A model generated the notes under the pieces. The model searched no databases. It had not been told where the DNA came from and was given only the letters and a program-made list of their open reading frames with translations. Shown one piece after another: positions 18,514 through 27,572 of a stretch of DNA of 32,956 nucleotides. How positions within the stretch are numbered: position 1 is the first letter of the stretch; each line of letters opens with the position of its first letter. The translations under genes and the position numbers were made by a program. The stretch spans positions 2,501 through 35,456 of the forward strand of contig CALZIQ010000024.1 in NCBI GenBank assembly GCA_945787735.1, in the 5' to 3' direction. This DNA comes from an uncultured Chromatiaceae bacterium. GTDB taxonomy: Bacteria > Pseudomonadota > Gammaproteobacteria > Tenderiales > Tenderiaceae.

Positions 18514-20537
18514 CAGGCTTTCTCTGCCGCGATTTTGGGACTTGCCATAGCAGTATCAACCTTGGCCTTGCTCTCTCTACGCGCCATCACCCGATAGCGC
18601 TTATCACTAATTGCGACAACACCACCTAGCAACATGAGGAAAGCACCTGCCCAAAGCCAGACCACAAACGGCTTGTGATAGACACGCACACTCCAGGCAC
18701 CGCCACTGACCGGCTCACCCAGCGAGACATACAGATCACGCCAAGGATCAGACTCGATGGCCGCCTCGGTCATAGGCATGGTCTGTACGGTATAGATCCG
18801 CTTCTCAGGCCGCATGGTCATCAGTTCTTGACCATCCTGCAACACCCGAATCATGCCCTGGTTGGCGGTGTAGTTCGGCCCCTTGGTCTCGATCACGCCA
18901 TCAAAACGGAAGGTATAACCACCGACAGTGACGGTATCACCGATATCCATACGCACATCTTTATCGGATTGGTAATTGCTTACCAAGGTGCCGCCAATGA
19001 TTGCCACTGCCACACCCAAGTGAGCCAGGTGCATACCATAAAAACTCATTGGAATGGCCTTCAGACGATGCCCCCAGGGCAGATTCGGATGGGTGGAATT
19101 AAAACGCTGTTTGATGCCGTGGAAGCCAGTGGTCACAATCCAGGCTGCCATCACGATACCTAGTGCCGCCAGCCAGGACCAGCCGCCCATCAGAAACGGC
19201 ACTGCCACTGCCACAATCGCACTGGCGACAAATGCCCAACGCAACTGCCTGACCATGTCTGGCATATCGGCCTTCTTCCAACGCGCCAGCGGACCCATAC
19301 CGACCAGAAATACCAACGGCACCAGCAAGGGTACAAAGGTAGCATTGAAATAAGGCGCACCGACCGACACTTTGTTGGTGGCCGCGATAATACCCATTGA
19401 AGACAGGGTTTCAATGATGATGGGATAAATAGTGCCCAACAACACCGCCGAGGCGATCACCGTCAGGATGACGTTATTGACCAGCAACATCGTCTCTTTC
19501 GACACCAGCTCGAACTTGCCGCCCAGGCCCACCTTGGGCGCACGCCAGGCATATAACAGCAGCGAGCTGACCACCACAATACACAGGAAGGCCAGGATAA
19601 AGGTGCCACGCTCGGGATCGGTGGCGAAGGCATGCACCGAGGTAATGACACCGGAACGCACCAGGAAAGTACCCAGCAAGCTCAACGAGAAGGCAATGAT
19701 CGCCAGCAACACGCTCCAGCTCTTAAAACCACCGCGCTTTTCAGTCACGGCGAGTGAGTGGATCAAGGCTGTGCCGACAAACCAAGGCATGACCGAGGCG
19801 TTTTCGACCGGATCCCAGAACCACCAGCCGCCCCAGCCAAGCTCGTAATAAGCCCACCAGGAACCGAGTGCGATTCCGCCGGTAAGAAAACACCAGGCAA
19901 TAATCGTCCAGGGCCGCGACCAGCGCGCCCAAGCGACATCAAGGCGACCACCTAACAAGGCTGCGATGGCAAAAGCAAAAGCGACAGAAAAGCCAACATA
20001 ACCCATGTAGAGCATGGGCGGATGAATAACCAAGCCCGGATCCTGCAAGAGCGGATTCAAGTCACGACCATCGGGCGCTGCCGGCAGTAGGCGTTCGAAC
20101 GGATTTGAGGTCAGCAGCATGAATAACAGGAATCCGACACCAATCAGCCCCAACACACCGATGACGCGGGCCACCATTTCATCCGGCAGGTTTTTACTAA
20201 ATATTGTGACCAGAAAGGTCCACAGCCCCAGCATCAAGGCCCACAACAACAACGAACCTTCATGCCCCCCCCAAACACCGGCCACTTTGTATTGTGTCGG
20301 CAGCAGTGAATTTGAATGTGAAGCGGTGTAGAGCACTGAGAAATCATCACTCACAAAAGCGTAGACTAAACAGCCAAAGGCAATGGCCAAAAAGACAAAC
20401 TGGCCCTGGGCTACCGGCCGCGCCATGGACATCCAAGGACGGATATTCAGCTGTGCGCCGAGAATGGGGAAGACACCCTGAACAATCGCAAGGCAAAGGG
20501 CAATAATCAGGGCAAAGTGGCCAATCTCAGGAATCAT
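18513..20537 (-). CDS. ccmF: Heme lyase subunit CcmF
   Basis: VAGVWGGHEGSLLLWALMLGLW; WAYYELGWGGWWFWDPVENASVMPWFVGTALIHS; FLVRSGVITSVHAF. Confidence 0.97.
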   Translation of the reverse strand: MIPEIGHFALIIALCLAIVQGVFPILGAQLNIRPWMSMARPVAQGQFVFLAIAFGCLVYAFVSDDFSVLYTASHSNSLLPTQYKVAGVWGGHEGSLLLWALMLGLWTFLVTIFSKNLPDEMVARVIGVLGLIGVGFLLFMLLTSNPFERLLPAAPDGRDLNPLLQDPGLVIHPPMLYMGYVGFSVAFAFAIAALLGGRLDVAWARWSRPWTIIAWCFLTGGIALGSWWAYYELGWGGWWFWDPVENASVMPWFVGTALIHSLAVTEKRGGFKSWSVLLAIIAFSLSLLGTFLVRSGVITSVHAFATDPERGTFILAFLCIVVVSSLLLYAWRAPKVGLGGKFELVSKETMLLVNNVILTVIASAVLLGTIYPIIIETLSSMGIIAATNKVSVGAPYFNATFVPLLVPLVFLVGMGPLARWKKADMPDMVRQLRWAFVASAIVAVAVPFLMGGWSWLAALGIVMAAWIVTTGFHGIKQRFNSTHPNLPWGHRLKAIPMSFYGMHLAHLGVAVAIIGGTLVSNYQSDKDVRMDIGDTVTVGGYTFRFDGVIETKGPNYTANQGMIRVLQDGQELMTMRPEKRIYTVQTMPMTEAAIESDPWRDLYVSLGEPVSGGAWSVRVYHKPFVVWLWAGAFLMLLGGVVAISDKRYRVMARRESKAKVDTAMASPKIAAEKA

Positions 20538-20993
20538 TTAAATACCCTCTTGTGGAGCGGTTGCTTGTTTTGCCTCAGCCTTTTCCAGGGCATCAGCCAC
20601 TTCAGGCGGCATGTAGGTTTCATCATGCTTGGCCAATACTTCATCAGCCTGAAAAACACCGCCACTGCCAAGCTTACCCTGGGCAACGACACCTTCGCCC
20701 TCGCGGAACAGGTCAGGCAGAATGCCGGTGTAGGTGACGGTGACAATCTCGGCGTTATCGGTAACATTAAAGTGAACAGTCAGGCCATCGTCTTCACGCT
20801 GGACACTACCGACTTCAACCAGACCACCAAGACGGAAGGTTCTATCTTTAGGCGCTTGATTGGCCACAACTTCAGTCGGACTAAAAAAGTGGTTTATATT
20901 GCTCTGCAGGGCACTCAGCACCAACGTTGCCGCCACGCCCACACCTGCCAGCCCTACCACGATGAACATCATGCGCTTATATCTTGCCTTCAT
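20538..20993 (-). CDS. ccmE: Cytochrome c maturation heme chaperone CcmE
   Basis: RLGGLVEVGSVQRE...VTYTGILPDLFREGEGVVAQGKLGSGGVFQADEVLAKHDETYMPPEV with the heme-binding His. Confidence 0.96.
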   Translation of the reverse strand: MKARYKRMMFIVVGLAGVGVAATLVLSALQSNINHFFSPTEVVANQAPKDRTFRLGGLVEVGSVQREDDGLTVHFNVTDNAEIVTVTYTGILPDLFREGEGVVAQGKLGSGGVFQADEVLAKHDETYMPPEVADALEKAEAKQATAPQEGI

Positions 20994-21158
20994 CTACTCC
21001 ACCTCGGAATTCATACGAATCATACGACCCAGACGCTGCACTAAAGTTCGTCTGCGGCGCACAACCAACACCGTTTCCACAATCATGAACAGGGCCGTTA
21101 CGCCAAACGACCACCAAATATAGAGGCCATGGCCACCCATAGCAAACCACTCAGCCAT
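20994..21158 (-). CDS. ccmD: Heme exporter protein CcmD
   Basis: MAEWFAMGGHGLYIWWSFGVTALFMIVETVLVVRRRRTLVQRLGRMIR, from the internal ATG at 21158. Confidence 0.9.
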   Translation of the reverse strand: MAEWFAMGGHGLYIWWSFGVTALFMIVETVLVVRRRRTLVQRLGRMIRMNSEVE

Positions 21159-21159
21159 C

Positions 21160-21915
21160 TTATTTCTCCCCCCGCTCAAGCATCTCTTTGACCCAGACGT
21201 TATTACTTTCGCGCTCAAGAATGATACTGCGCACCCGGGTCAGGGCCACGGCAATGGTGTAAGACCAACAGGCAAATGTCATGATCAGCAGGGTCCAGAG
21301 CATGATTTCGGTCATGCTGGTTTCCAGGCCACCTGATTCACTTATCTTGATTGACGCCCCTTGGTGCAGGGTATTCCACCATTGCACTGAGTAATAAATG
21401 ATTGGCACGTTGATCACCCCGACCAAGGCCAGCAGACCACTGGCGCGGGCAGCGCGACGCGGGTCATCAATGGCCGATTCCAGCGCCATAAACCCAATAT
21501 ACAAAAACAGCAGGATCAATTCAGACGTCAGGCGCGCATCCCACACCCACCAGGCCCCCCACATGGGTTTACCCCATAGGGCACCGGTCCACAAAGCTAT
21601 AAAAGTAAAAATCGCGCCGGTCGGCGCCAAGGCCGAGGCCATCATGGAAGACAGCCGTGTGCGCCAGATCATGCCCGCCGCAGCCCAACAGGCCATCACG
21701 ACATAGATAAACATGGACATCCAGGCCGCCGGCACATGGATAAACATGATGCGATAGCCTTCGCCCTGTTTATAGTCGGTGGGCGCAACAAAAAAGCTCA
21801 GATAGAGGCCGATCAGCAACAGGATCACCGAGGCAATGGCAAAGCCCTTAGCCAGGTTCCCGGCCAGGGGATAAAAGGACGACGGTGCCGAATATTTAAA
21901 CCAGTTAATTGCCAT
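21160..21915 (-). CDS. ccmC: Heme exporter/handling protein CcmC
   Basis: MFIHVPAAWMSMFIYVVMA; TGALWGKPMWGAWWVWDARLTSELILLFLYIG. Confidence 0.96.
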   Translation of the reverse strand: MAINWFKYSAPSSFYPLAGNLAKGFAIASVILLLIGLYLSFFVAPTDYKQGEGYRIMFIHVPAAWMSMFIYVVMACWAAAGMIWRTRLSSMMASALAPTGAIFTFIALWTGALWGKPMWGAWWVWDARLTSELILLFLYIGFMALESAIDDPRRAARASGLLALVGVINVPIIYYSVQWWNTLHQGASIKISESGGLETSMTEIMLWTLLIMTFACWSYTIAVALTRVRSIILERESNNVWVKEMLERGEK

Positions 21916-21945
21916 GCTTTTAAATAGTTAGTTATTTCTTTAAAT

Positions 21946-22614
21946 CTATTCTATCGAAATCCGCAGCGCCGCCGCTGAAGCCCAGGGCGCCAGCAACAGG
22001 GCCATGATCAAAACTGCCCCCATCAGCGACAGGTGCCCTTCGGCACCCATGCCCGCGGCACTTGCGTCCACCGCGCCCGCACCAAAAATCAGCACCGGTA
22101 TATATAGCGGTAATACCAACAGCGATACCAATACACCACCACCGCGCAAACCCAGAGTCAGCGCCGCACCAATGGCACCGATCAAGCTCAACACCGGCGT
22201 ACCGAGCAGCAGGGTTAGCACCAGCATCAAGAGCGCATCACCCCCCAGGCCAAACTGCAAACCCAGCAGCGGCGACATCAACACCAGCGGCAGACCCGAA
22301 ATGATCCAGTGAGCCACAATTTTACCCAGCACCATCAGTCCCAGTGTCTGCGGCGCCAGTAACATCTGCTCCAAGGTGCCGTCGTTATAGTCGTCCGCAA
22401 ACAGTCGGCTGAGAGACAACATAGAAGCCAGCAGCGCAGCCACCCATACCACCCCAGCGGCCATGGCGCGCAACAGCTCGGCCTCTGGCCCAACCCCAAG
22501 CGGAAAGAGGCTGACGACGATGATGAAAAAGAACACCGTGGTCAGCACATCCGAACGATGGCGCATGGCCAGGGTCAGATCTCGCGCGATAACGCATTTT
22601 AATGCACCCAACAT
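21946..22614 (-). CDS. ccmB: Heme exporter protein CcmB
   Basis: VIARDLTLAMRHRSDVLTTVFFFIIVVSLFPLGVGPE; ADDYNDGTLEQMLLAP; LPLYIPVLIFGAGAVDA. Start taken at MLGALKCVIARDL. Confidence 0.95.
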   Translation of the reverse strand: MLGALKCVIARDLTLAMRHRSDVLTTVFFFIIVVSLFPLGVGPEAELLRAMAAGVVWVAALLASMLSLSRLFADDYNDGTLEQMLLAPQTLGLMVLGKIVAHWIISGLPLVLMSPLLGLQFGLGGDALLMLVLTLLLGTPVLSLIGAIGAALTLGLRGGGVLVSLLVLPLYIPVLIFGAGAVDASAAGMGAEGHLSLMGAVLIMALLLAPWASAAALRISIE

Positions 22615-22624
22615 GAAGCCTACC

Positions 22625-23245
22625 TTAACGCTCGCCGAGATGGAGATGCTGAAGCTTGCCCACTTCAACCTCGACCTCTTGGTGGGTCGTCAAAATCACC
22701 ATGCCGCCGTCGGCGACATGTTGCTGAATCATGTCAAGCAACATGCTTACCGCCGCCACATCCAGGGCGACAAAGGGCTCATCCAAAATCCACAGTTTTG
22801 AGCGCTGCAACAATAACCGGGCTAGGGCCACGCGTTTCTTCTGTCCTTGAGACAACACTTTCACCGGAAGTTCAACACAGCGAGCCAAGCCCACTTGCTT
22901 CAGCGCCACCTCCACCTGCCGGTCGCTGATATTAAAACCACTCAGGCGCGAGAAAACGCGCAGATTCTCAAACCCGGTCAACTCAAACTTGAGGCCATAA
23001 TGGTGGCCCATGTAGATCAGTTCGCGGTTGAAATCCTCGCCCAACTTGCGGGTCGAAACTCCATTCCACTGGATCTCGCCATCTTCCGGCAACACCAGCC
23101 CGGCAATGGCGCGCAACAGCGTAGTTTTACCACTGCCATTGGGACCATGGACATGCAGCAGACTGCCCTCACCCATTTCGAAGCACAGCCCAGAAAACAG
23201 CTGCCTGTCGCCCCGCACACATTCTAAATTAGCGATATTGAGCAT
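22625..23245 (-). CDS. ccmA: Heme exporter ATP-binding protein CcmA
   Basis: Walker A GPNGSGKTTLLRAIAGL; signature LSQGQKKRVALARLLL; WILDEPFVALD. Confidence 0.96.
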   Translation of the reverse strand: MLNIANLECVRGDRQLFSGLCFEMGEGSLLHVHGPNGSGKTTLLRAIAGLVLPEDGEIQWNGVSTRKLGEDFNRELIYMGHHYGLKFELTGFENLRVFSRLSGFNISDRQVEVALKQVGLARCVELPVKVLSQGQKKRVALARLLLQRSKLWILDEPFVALDVAAVSMLLDMIQQHVADGGMVILTTHQEVEVEVGKLQHLHLGER

Positions 23246-23344
23246 TAAACAAAGCGCCGCCAAATTCATAGAGCCAGTTCAAAAAGACCGACGATTATAC
23301 ATCAAACCAGCTGAATGTCCTGAGCAGCTATATAGGACCAGCAA

Positions 23345-24172
23345 TCAAGGTGTTAGCACCACCCGAAAGCCATTGCTGCTGTCCTCGAATTTTGCCTCGT
23401 AGACACCACGCACGGTGGAACCAAGATAATCAGCCCGATTGGCCCAACCGCCGCCGCGCAGCACACGCTGGCTGCAATCGCCGCCGCCCCAAACCCGACT
23501 GTCGGATGGCGCATCGGTGTAGTCGTCATGCCAGCAGTCCTGCACCCATTCCCAGACATTGCCATACATGTCATACAGGCCCCAGGGATTGGGCTGGCGC
23601 TGCCCCGCCGCCAGGGTGCCGATATTGACGGCCGCATCGAACCAGGCATAACGACGCAGCTGGCTCAGATCATCACCAAAAAAGTAGGTGCCTTCACTGC
23701 CGGCACGGGCGGCATATTCCCATTCTGCCTCAGAGGGCAGGCGGTATTTATTGGTACCTTCAAGACGATTCAGCTCTTCGAGAAAACCCTGGGTCTCGAG
23801 CCAAGTAACATTTTCCACCGGCCGGCGCGGGTCTTTATAAAAACTCGGATTAAAACCCATAACCGCCTGCCACTGGGCCTGGGTCACCTCATGAGCCGCC
23901 ATATATATAGATCGCACTCGCACCTCGCGCACTGGACCGCGGCCCGGTGCATCATCCCCCATCATGAAACGACCGCTAGGCAGTTTCACAAATTGCATAC
24001 CGATGCTATTGCTAATGCTCTCCAGCCCCTGCTGCGGTTCAGCCGTCTGCTGCGTTTCGCTCACCGACTGAAAACCGATCGTCGCCAAGCCACCGGCCAG
24101 AGCTAGCACCAGTACCACGCTCACCACTAGGGTGAGCGCCCGTTGTCCTTCTTTTTTTGCCTGCATGTTCAT
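23345..24172 (-). CDS. Membrane-anchored SUMF1/FGE-sulfatase-family domain protein
   Basis: TM anchor; FVKLPSGRFMMGDDAPGRGPVREVRV; YRLPSEAEWEYAARAGS; PNPWGLYDMYGNVWEWVQDCW; RVLRGGGWANRADYLGSTVRG...NGFRVV. Confidence 0.9.
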   Translation of the reverse strand: MNMQAKKEGQRALTLVVSVVLVLALAGGLATIGFQSVSETQQTAEPQQGLESISNSIGMQFVKLPSGRFMMGDDAPGRGPVREVRVRSIYMAAHEVTQAQWQAVMGFNPSFYKDPRRPVENVTWLETQGFLEELNRLEGTNKYRLPSEAEWEYAARAGSEGTYFFGDDLSQLRRYAWFDAAVNIGTLAAGQRQPNPWGLYDMYGNVWEWVQDCWHDDYTDAPSDSRVWGGGDCSQRVLRGGGWANRADYLGSTVRGVYEAKFEDSSNGFRVVLTP

Positions 24173-24269
24173 CGCTTTCCAGCTGCGCCCCGGCCAGGAA
24201 TGATTGACCGTGCTACCATCTTCGTTTACAAAAGTGCCCGATAATAACGCGCTAACAGCCCCCGAGCCA

Positions 24270-25262
24270 ATGAATGATCAGACAGCCATCCGCATGAGCG
24301 ATAACCACAGCCAGAAACTCACCACCCTGCGGCGCCACATCCAGCACACCATTGTCGGCCAAAACCGACTGATCGAACGTTTGCTAATCGGTCTGTTGGC
24401 CGACGGCCATCTGCTGCTGGAAGGACTACCAGGGCTGGCCAAGACCACTGCCGTGCATACGCTGGCCGATGGCATGGCGCTCAGCTTTCGCCGCATCCAG
24501 TTCACGCCCGACCTGATCCCTGGCGATATCACTGGCACCGACATCTTCTTGTCGCAGGAAGGTGAATTCAAATTCATCGAAGGGCCCATTTTCAACGAAA
24601 TAATTTTGGCCGATGAGATTAATCGCGCCCCACCCAAGGTGCAGTCGGCTCTACTCGAAGCGATGCAAGAACGCCAGGTCACCATCACCGGCGTTACCCG
24701 CAAACTGCCCGAAGTATTTCAGGTCATCGCTACCCAGAATCCGCTCGAACAAGAGGGCACATACCCGCTGCCCGAGGCGCAGCTGGACCGCTTTTTGATG
24801 AAGGTGGAGCTGGACTATCCGGAACAGGACGATGAATTAGAGATCCTCAAACGCGAAACAGAACGACTGCAAAGCGGCGACCGAGAAAGCGGCCTTGCAG
24901 TATTAACCCCGAATGAAATCATTACCGCCCGCGACGAGGTCAACCGCATCTATATGGACGAGATGCTGCAACGCTACATCGTCACCCTGGTGAATGCGAC
25001 ACGCAATCCGGGCGCCTGGATTGACGAAGCCAAACAGTGGCTCGCCTATGGCGCCTCACCCCGCGCCACTTTGTCATTAGCTCGCTGCGCCAAAGCGCTA
25101 GCCTATCTGCGCCAGCGCGACTTCGTCGAACCGGCCGACATCATCGACCTGGCTTACGACGTGCTCAGTCACCGCATTGGTCTGAGCTTCGCCGCCCGCG
25201 CCGAAGGCATCACGGCCCGGCAGATCATCCAACAACTTGTGGACATCGTTCCTGTGCCCTGA
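24270..25262 (+). CDS. MoxR family AAA+ ATPase
   Basis: GLPGLAKTTAVHTLADGM Walker A; GPIFNEIILADEINRAPPKVQSALLEAMQERQVTI; ATQNPLEQEGTYPLPEAQLDRFLMKV. Track TTG start at 24204; ATG 24270 or 24294 likelier. Confidence 0.95.
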   Translation: MNDQTAIRMSDNHSQKLTTLRRHIQHTIVGQNRLIERLLIGLLADGHLLLEGLPGLAKTTAVHTLADGMALSFRRIQFTPDLIPGDITGTDIFLSQEGEFKFIEGPIFNEIILADEINRAPPKVQSALLEAMQERQVTITGVTRKLPEVFQVIATQNPLEQEGTYPLPEAQLDRFLMKVELDYPEQDDELEILKRETERLQSGDRESGLAVLTPNEIITARDEVNRIYMDEMLQRYIVTLVNATRNPGAWIDEAKQWLAYGASPRATLSLARCAKALAYLRQRDFVEPADIIDLAYDVLSHRIGLSFAARAEGITARQIIQQLVDIVPVP

Positions 25263-26146
25263 TGGCAGACGAGGTTTTACTCAGCCCCCGTGAACTCGAA
25301 CTGCTGCGTTTTCAGGCGCAGCGTCTGCCGCAAACGCGCGCACGCGGCAGCAGCCCGCTCAGCGGTGCACAACTATCCATGCAACGCGGCGCCGGGTTGG
25401 AACTGGAAGACCTGCGCCCCTACCAGATCGGCGACGACATCCGCCATATCGCCTGGCGCACCAGCGCCCGCAGCGGCCGTCCCATCAGCAAGGTGTTCCG
25501 CGCCGAAAAACGCCAGCGCATGCTGCTATTCATCGAACAACACCCGGGCATGACCTTCGCCACCCGCGGCGAGCTCAAGGCCGCTGTTGCCAGTCGCGCC
25601 ACTGCCTTGATCTGCTTTGCCGCCCTGCGCCAGGGCGCTGAGATAGGCGGCATGGTGGCCGGGCGCCAAATCAAGCATTTTCAACCGGCCATCCGATTGG
25701 AACAAACACTGCCGCTGATCGGGGCGGCAAACATTAATCCCGGCCATGACTTTGCCGCTCCCGACCCAGCCGACAGCCTCAGGCAACTCCAACACCTGGC
25801 CAATCGCCATGACAGCATTTATTTAATCAGTGATTTCCAGCATTGGTCAGAGGCGCAGCAAACACCCCTGTCCCAATTGACCGAACATCACAACCTGCAT
25901 GCCTTGCAGATTATTGATCAAGGCGAACAAAGCCTGACCGCCGTCGGCAAGCTGCGCATCCGCTCGCCTTTTGATAGCAACGAACTGATCATCGACACCG
26001 ACAATGCTCAACTCAGACAGCAATATGCCGCCAGCATGGCCGACAAACAAACCCAACTCGAGCAACTATTTCGGCGCAGCGGCATACCGCATCACCACCT
26101 TTATACCGATGTGGACATGCTACCAACGCTGGCGCAGGCGCTATGA
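25262..26146 (+). CDS. DUF58 domain-containing protein
   Basis: MADEVLLSPRELELLRFQAQ...GAGLELEDLRPYQIGDDIRHIAWRTSARSGRPISKVFRAEKRQ; start codon overlaps the moxR stop. Confidence 0.92.
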   Translation: MADEVLLSPRELELLRFQAQRLPQTRARGSSPLSGAQLSMQRGAGLELEDLRPYQIGDDIRHIAWRTSARSGRPISKVFRAEKRQRMLLFIEQHPGMTFATRGELKAAVASRATALICFAALRQGAEIGGMVAGRQIKHFQPAIRLEQTLPLIGAANINPGHDFAAPDPADSLRQLQHLANRHDSIYLISDFQHWSEAQQTPLSQLTEHHNLHALQIIDQGEQSLTAVGKLRIRSPFDSNELIIDTDNAQLRQQYAASMADKQTQLEQLFRRSGIPHHHLYTDVDMLPTLAQAL

Positions 26147-26604
26147 ACGAACAACAGCTCCAGCAGCTGGTCCAACAACTGGCCGCCATCGAATTGCCAC
26201 CGGAGCCTAACTGGTGGCCCCTGATCTGGATTGTCTCGCTGTTTTTGATTGGCCAGACGGTCATCACCCTGATCATGCTGAAAAAACGTAAATCCGCCTC
26301 AAACAACAATCTGCACAATGAAGCCCAACATCGCTTGAAGCAGATTCAGCAACAATGGCAAAACGGCGAGCTGGAACCGCGCGACGCCGCCTATCAACTG
26401 GCCACCCTGTTGCGTCTAGGAATGGGTTTGAAACAACTCGAGCCAAGCCCACCTGATTATTTGAAAGATCAGGCGCATGATTGGCAATCCATCATTGAAC
26501 AGCTACAACAGCTGCGCTATCAGGCCGACAGCGATGCGACGCTAAATGAACGACTTTTCGCCACCATTCAGGCCTGGCTCAAGCAGGGAGCCAAAGCATG
26601 CTGA
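26143..26604 (+). CDS. DUF4381 domain-containing protein
   Basis: Short protein with one TM segment (WWPLIWIVSLFLIGQTVITLIML), 4-nt overlap with the DUF58 gene, conserved position in MoxR-Bat operons. Confidence 0.82.
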   Translation: MNEQQLQQLVQQLAAIELPPEPNWWPLIWIVSLFLIGQTVITLIMLKKRKSASNNNLHNEAQHRLKQIQQQWQNGELEPRDAAYQLATLLRLGMGLKQLEPSPPDYLKDQAHDWQSIIEQLQQLRYQADSDATLNERLFATIQAWLKQGAKAC

Positions 26605-27572
26605 GCCTGGCCACTCCGCTCTGGCTGCTGGCCCTGCCCCTGCCCTTGGTTTTTTGGTGGCTGGCGCAACAGCGACAGCAGAAACAGGCCGTTCAAAACA
26701 TGGCGCTGTATCATCCTCAGGCCGCCCTGCTGGCCAGCCTCAGCCAACAGACTCGCCACAGCTTGCCCTGGTTTTGGCTGCTGGGTTGCACGCTTTTATT
26801 TCTGGCCCTGAGCCGGCCACAGTGGCTCGGTGACACCGAGCACCAGGGGCGTAACTTCATGCTCGCAATCGATATCTCCAGCTCGATGAAGGCACAGGAT
26901 TTTTTCATCAACGGCCGCGCCGTGAATCGCCTCGACACGGTCAAGCACGTGGTCAACCGCTTTATCGAACAGCGCCAAGGCGACCGAATTGGCCTGATAG
27001 TATTTGCCGATGACGCTTACACCTTGGCGCCTATCTCCAGCGATCTGCAGCTGATTAAGCGGCTGGTGAAAGACATCGACCAGGGCATGGCTGGGCAGCG
27101 CACCGCCATGGGCCAGGCCATCGCCCTAGGCGTGAAACGCTTGGAGAGGCTGGAAGGCAAATCACGCAACCTGATCCTACTCACCGATGGCAGCAACACT
27201 GCCGGTGAGATCCACCCGTTGAATGCACTGGAAATTGCCAAGCTGCACCAGGTCAAGATCTACAGCGTCGGTGTCGGCAACCCGGGCAAAGTGCTATTCC
27301 AGCGCGGCCCGGTGGAAGACCCGGATTTTATCGAAGTGCCGTTGGACGAGGCGCTGTTGCAACAACTTGCCAACGAATCCGGCGGGCATTATTACCGCGC
27401 TGGCGATACCGGCAGCCTGGAACAGATCATGACCGATATCGAAGAGTTGGAAACCATTGCGCTGGAAGACCTAAACAACCCACCGCAGGAATGGTATCTA
27501 TTGCCATTACTGACAGGACTGGTGCTGCTGGCGCTGGCCCAGTGGCGCGCAGCGCGTGAGGTGATGGCATGA
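26598..27572 (+). CDS. VWA domain membrane protein, BatA-like
   Basis: FMLAIDISSSMKAQDF...NRLDTVKHVVNRFIEQRQGDRIGLIVFADDAYTLAPIS; MIDAS DISSS; terminal TM segments. Confidence 0.92.
   Translation: MLSLATPLWLLALPLPLVFWWLAQQRQQKQAVQNMALYHPQAALLASLSQQTRHSLPWFWLLGCTLLFLALSRPQWLGDTEHQGRNFMLAIDISSSMKAQDFFINGRAVNRLDTVKHVVNRFIEQRQGDRIGLIVFADDAYTLAPISSDLQLIKRLVKDIDQGMAGQRTAMGQAIALGVKRLERLEGKSRNLILLTDGSNTAGEIHPLNALEIAKLHQVKIYSVGVGNPGKVLFQRGPVEDPDFIEVPLDEALLQQLANESGGHYYRAGDTGSLEQIMTDIEELETIALEDLNNPPQEWYLLPLLTGLVLLALAQWRAAREVMA

Noticed and set aside
20517-21044. 175-aa plus-strand ORF over ccmE/ccmD
   Set aside because: Antisense to the conserved ccmE and ccmD genes; no family resemblance.
25037-25261. 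N-terminal extension of the DUF58 ORF to 25037
   Set aside because: Extension overlaps moxR in another frame; ATG 25262 overlapping the moxR stop is the natural coupled start.
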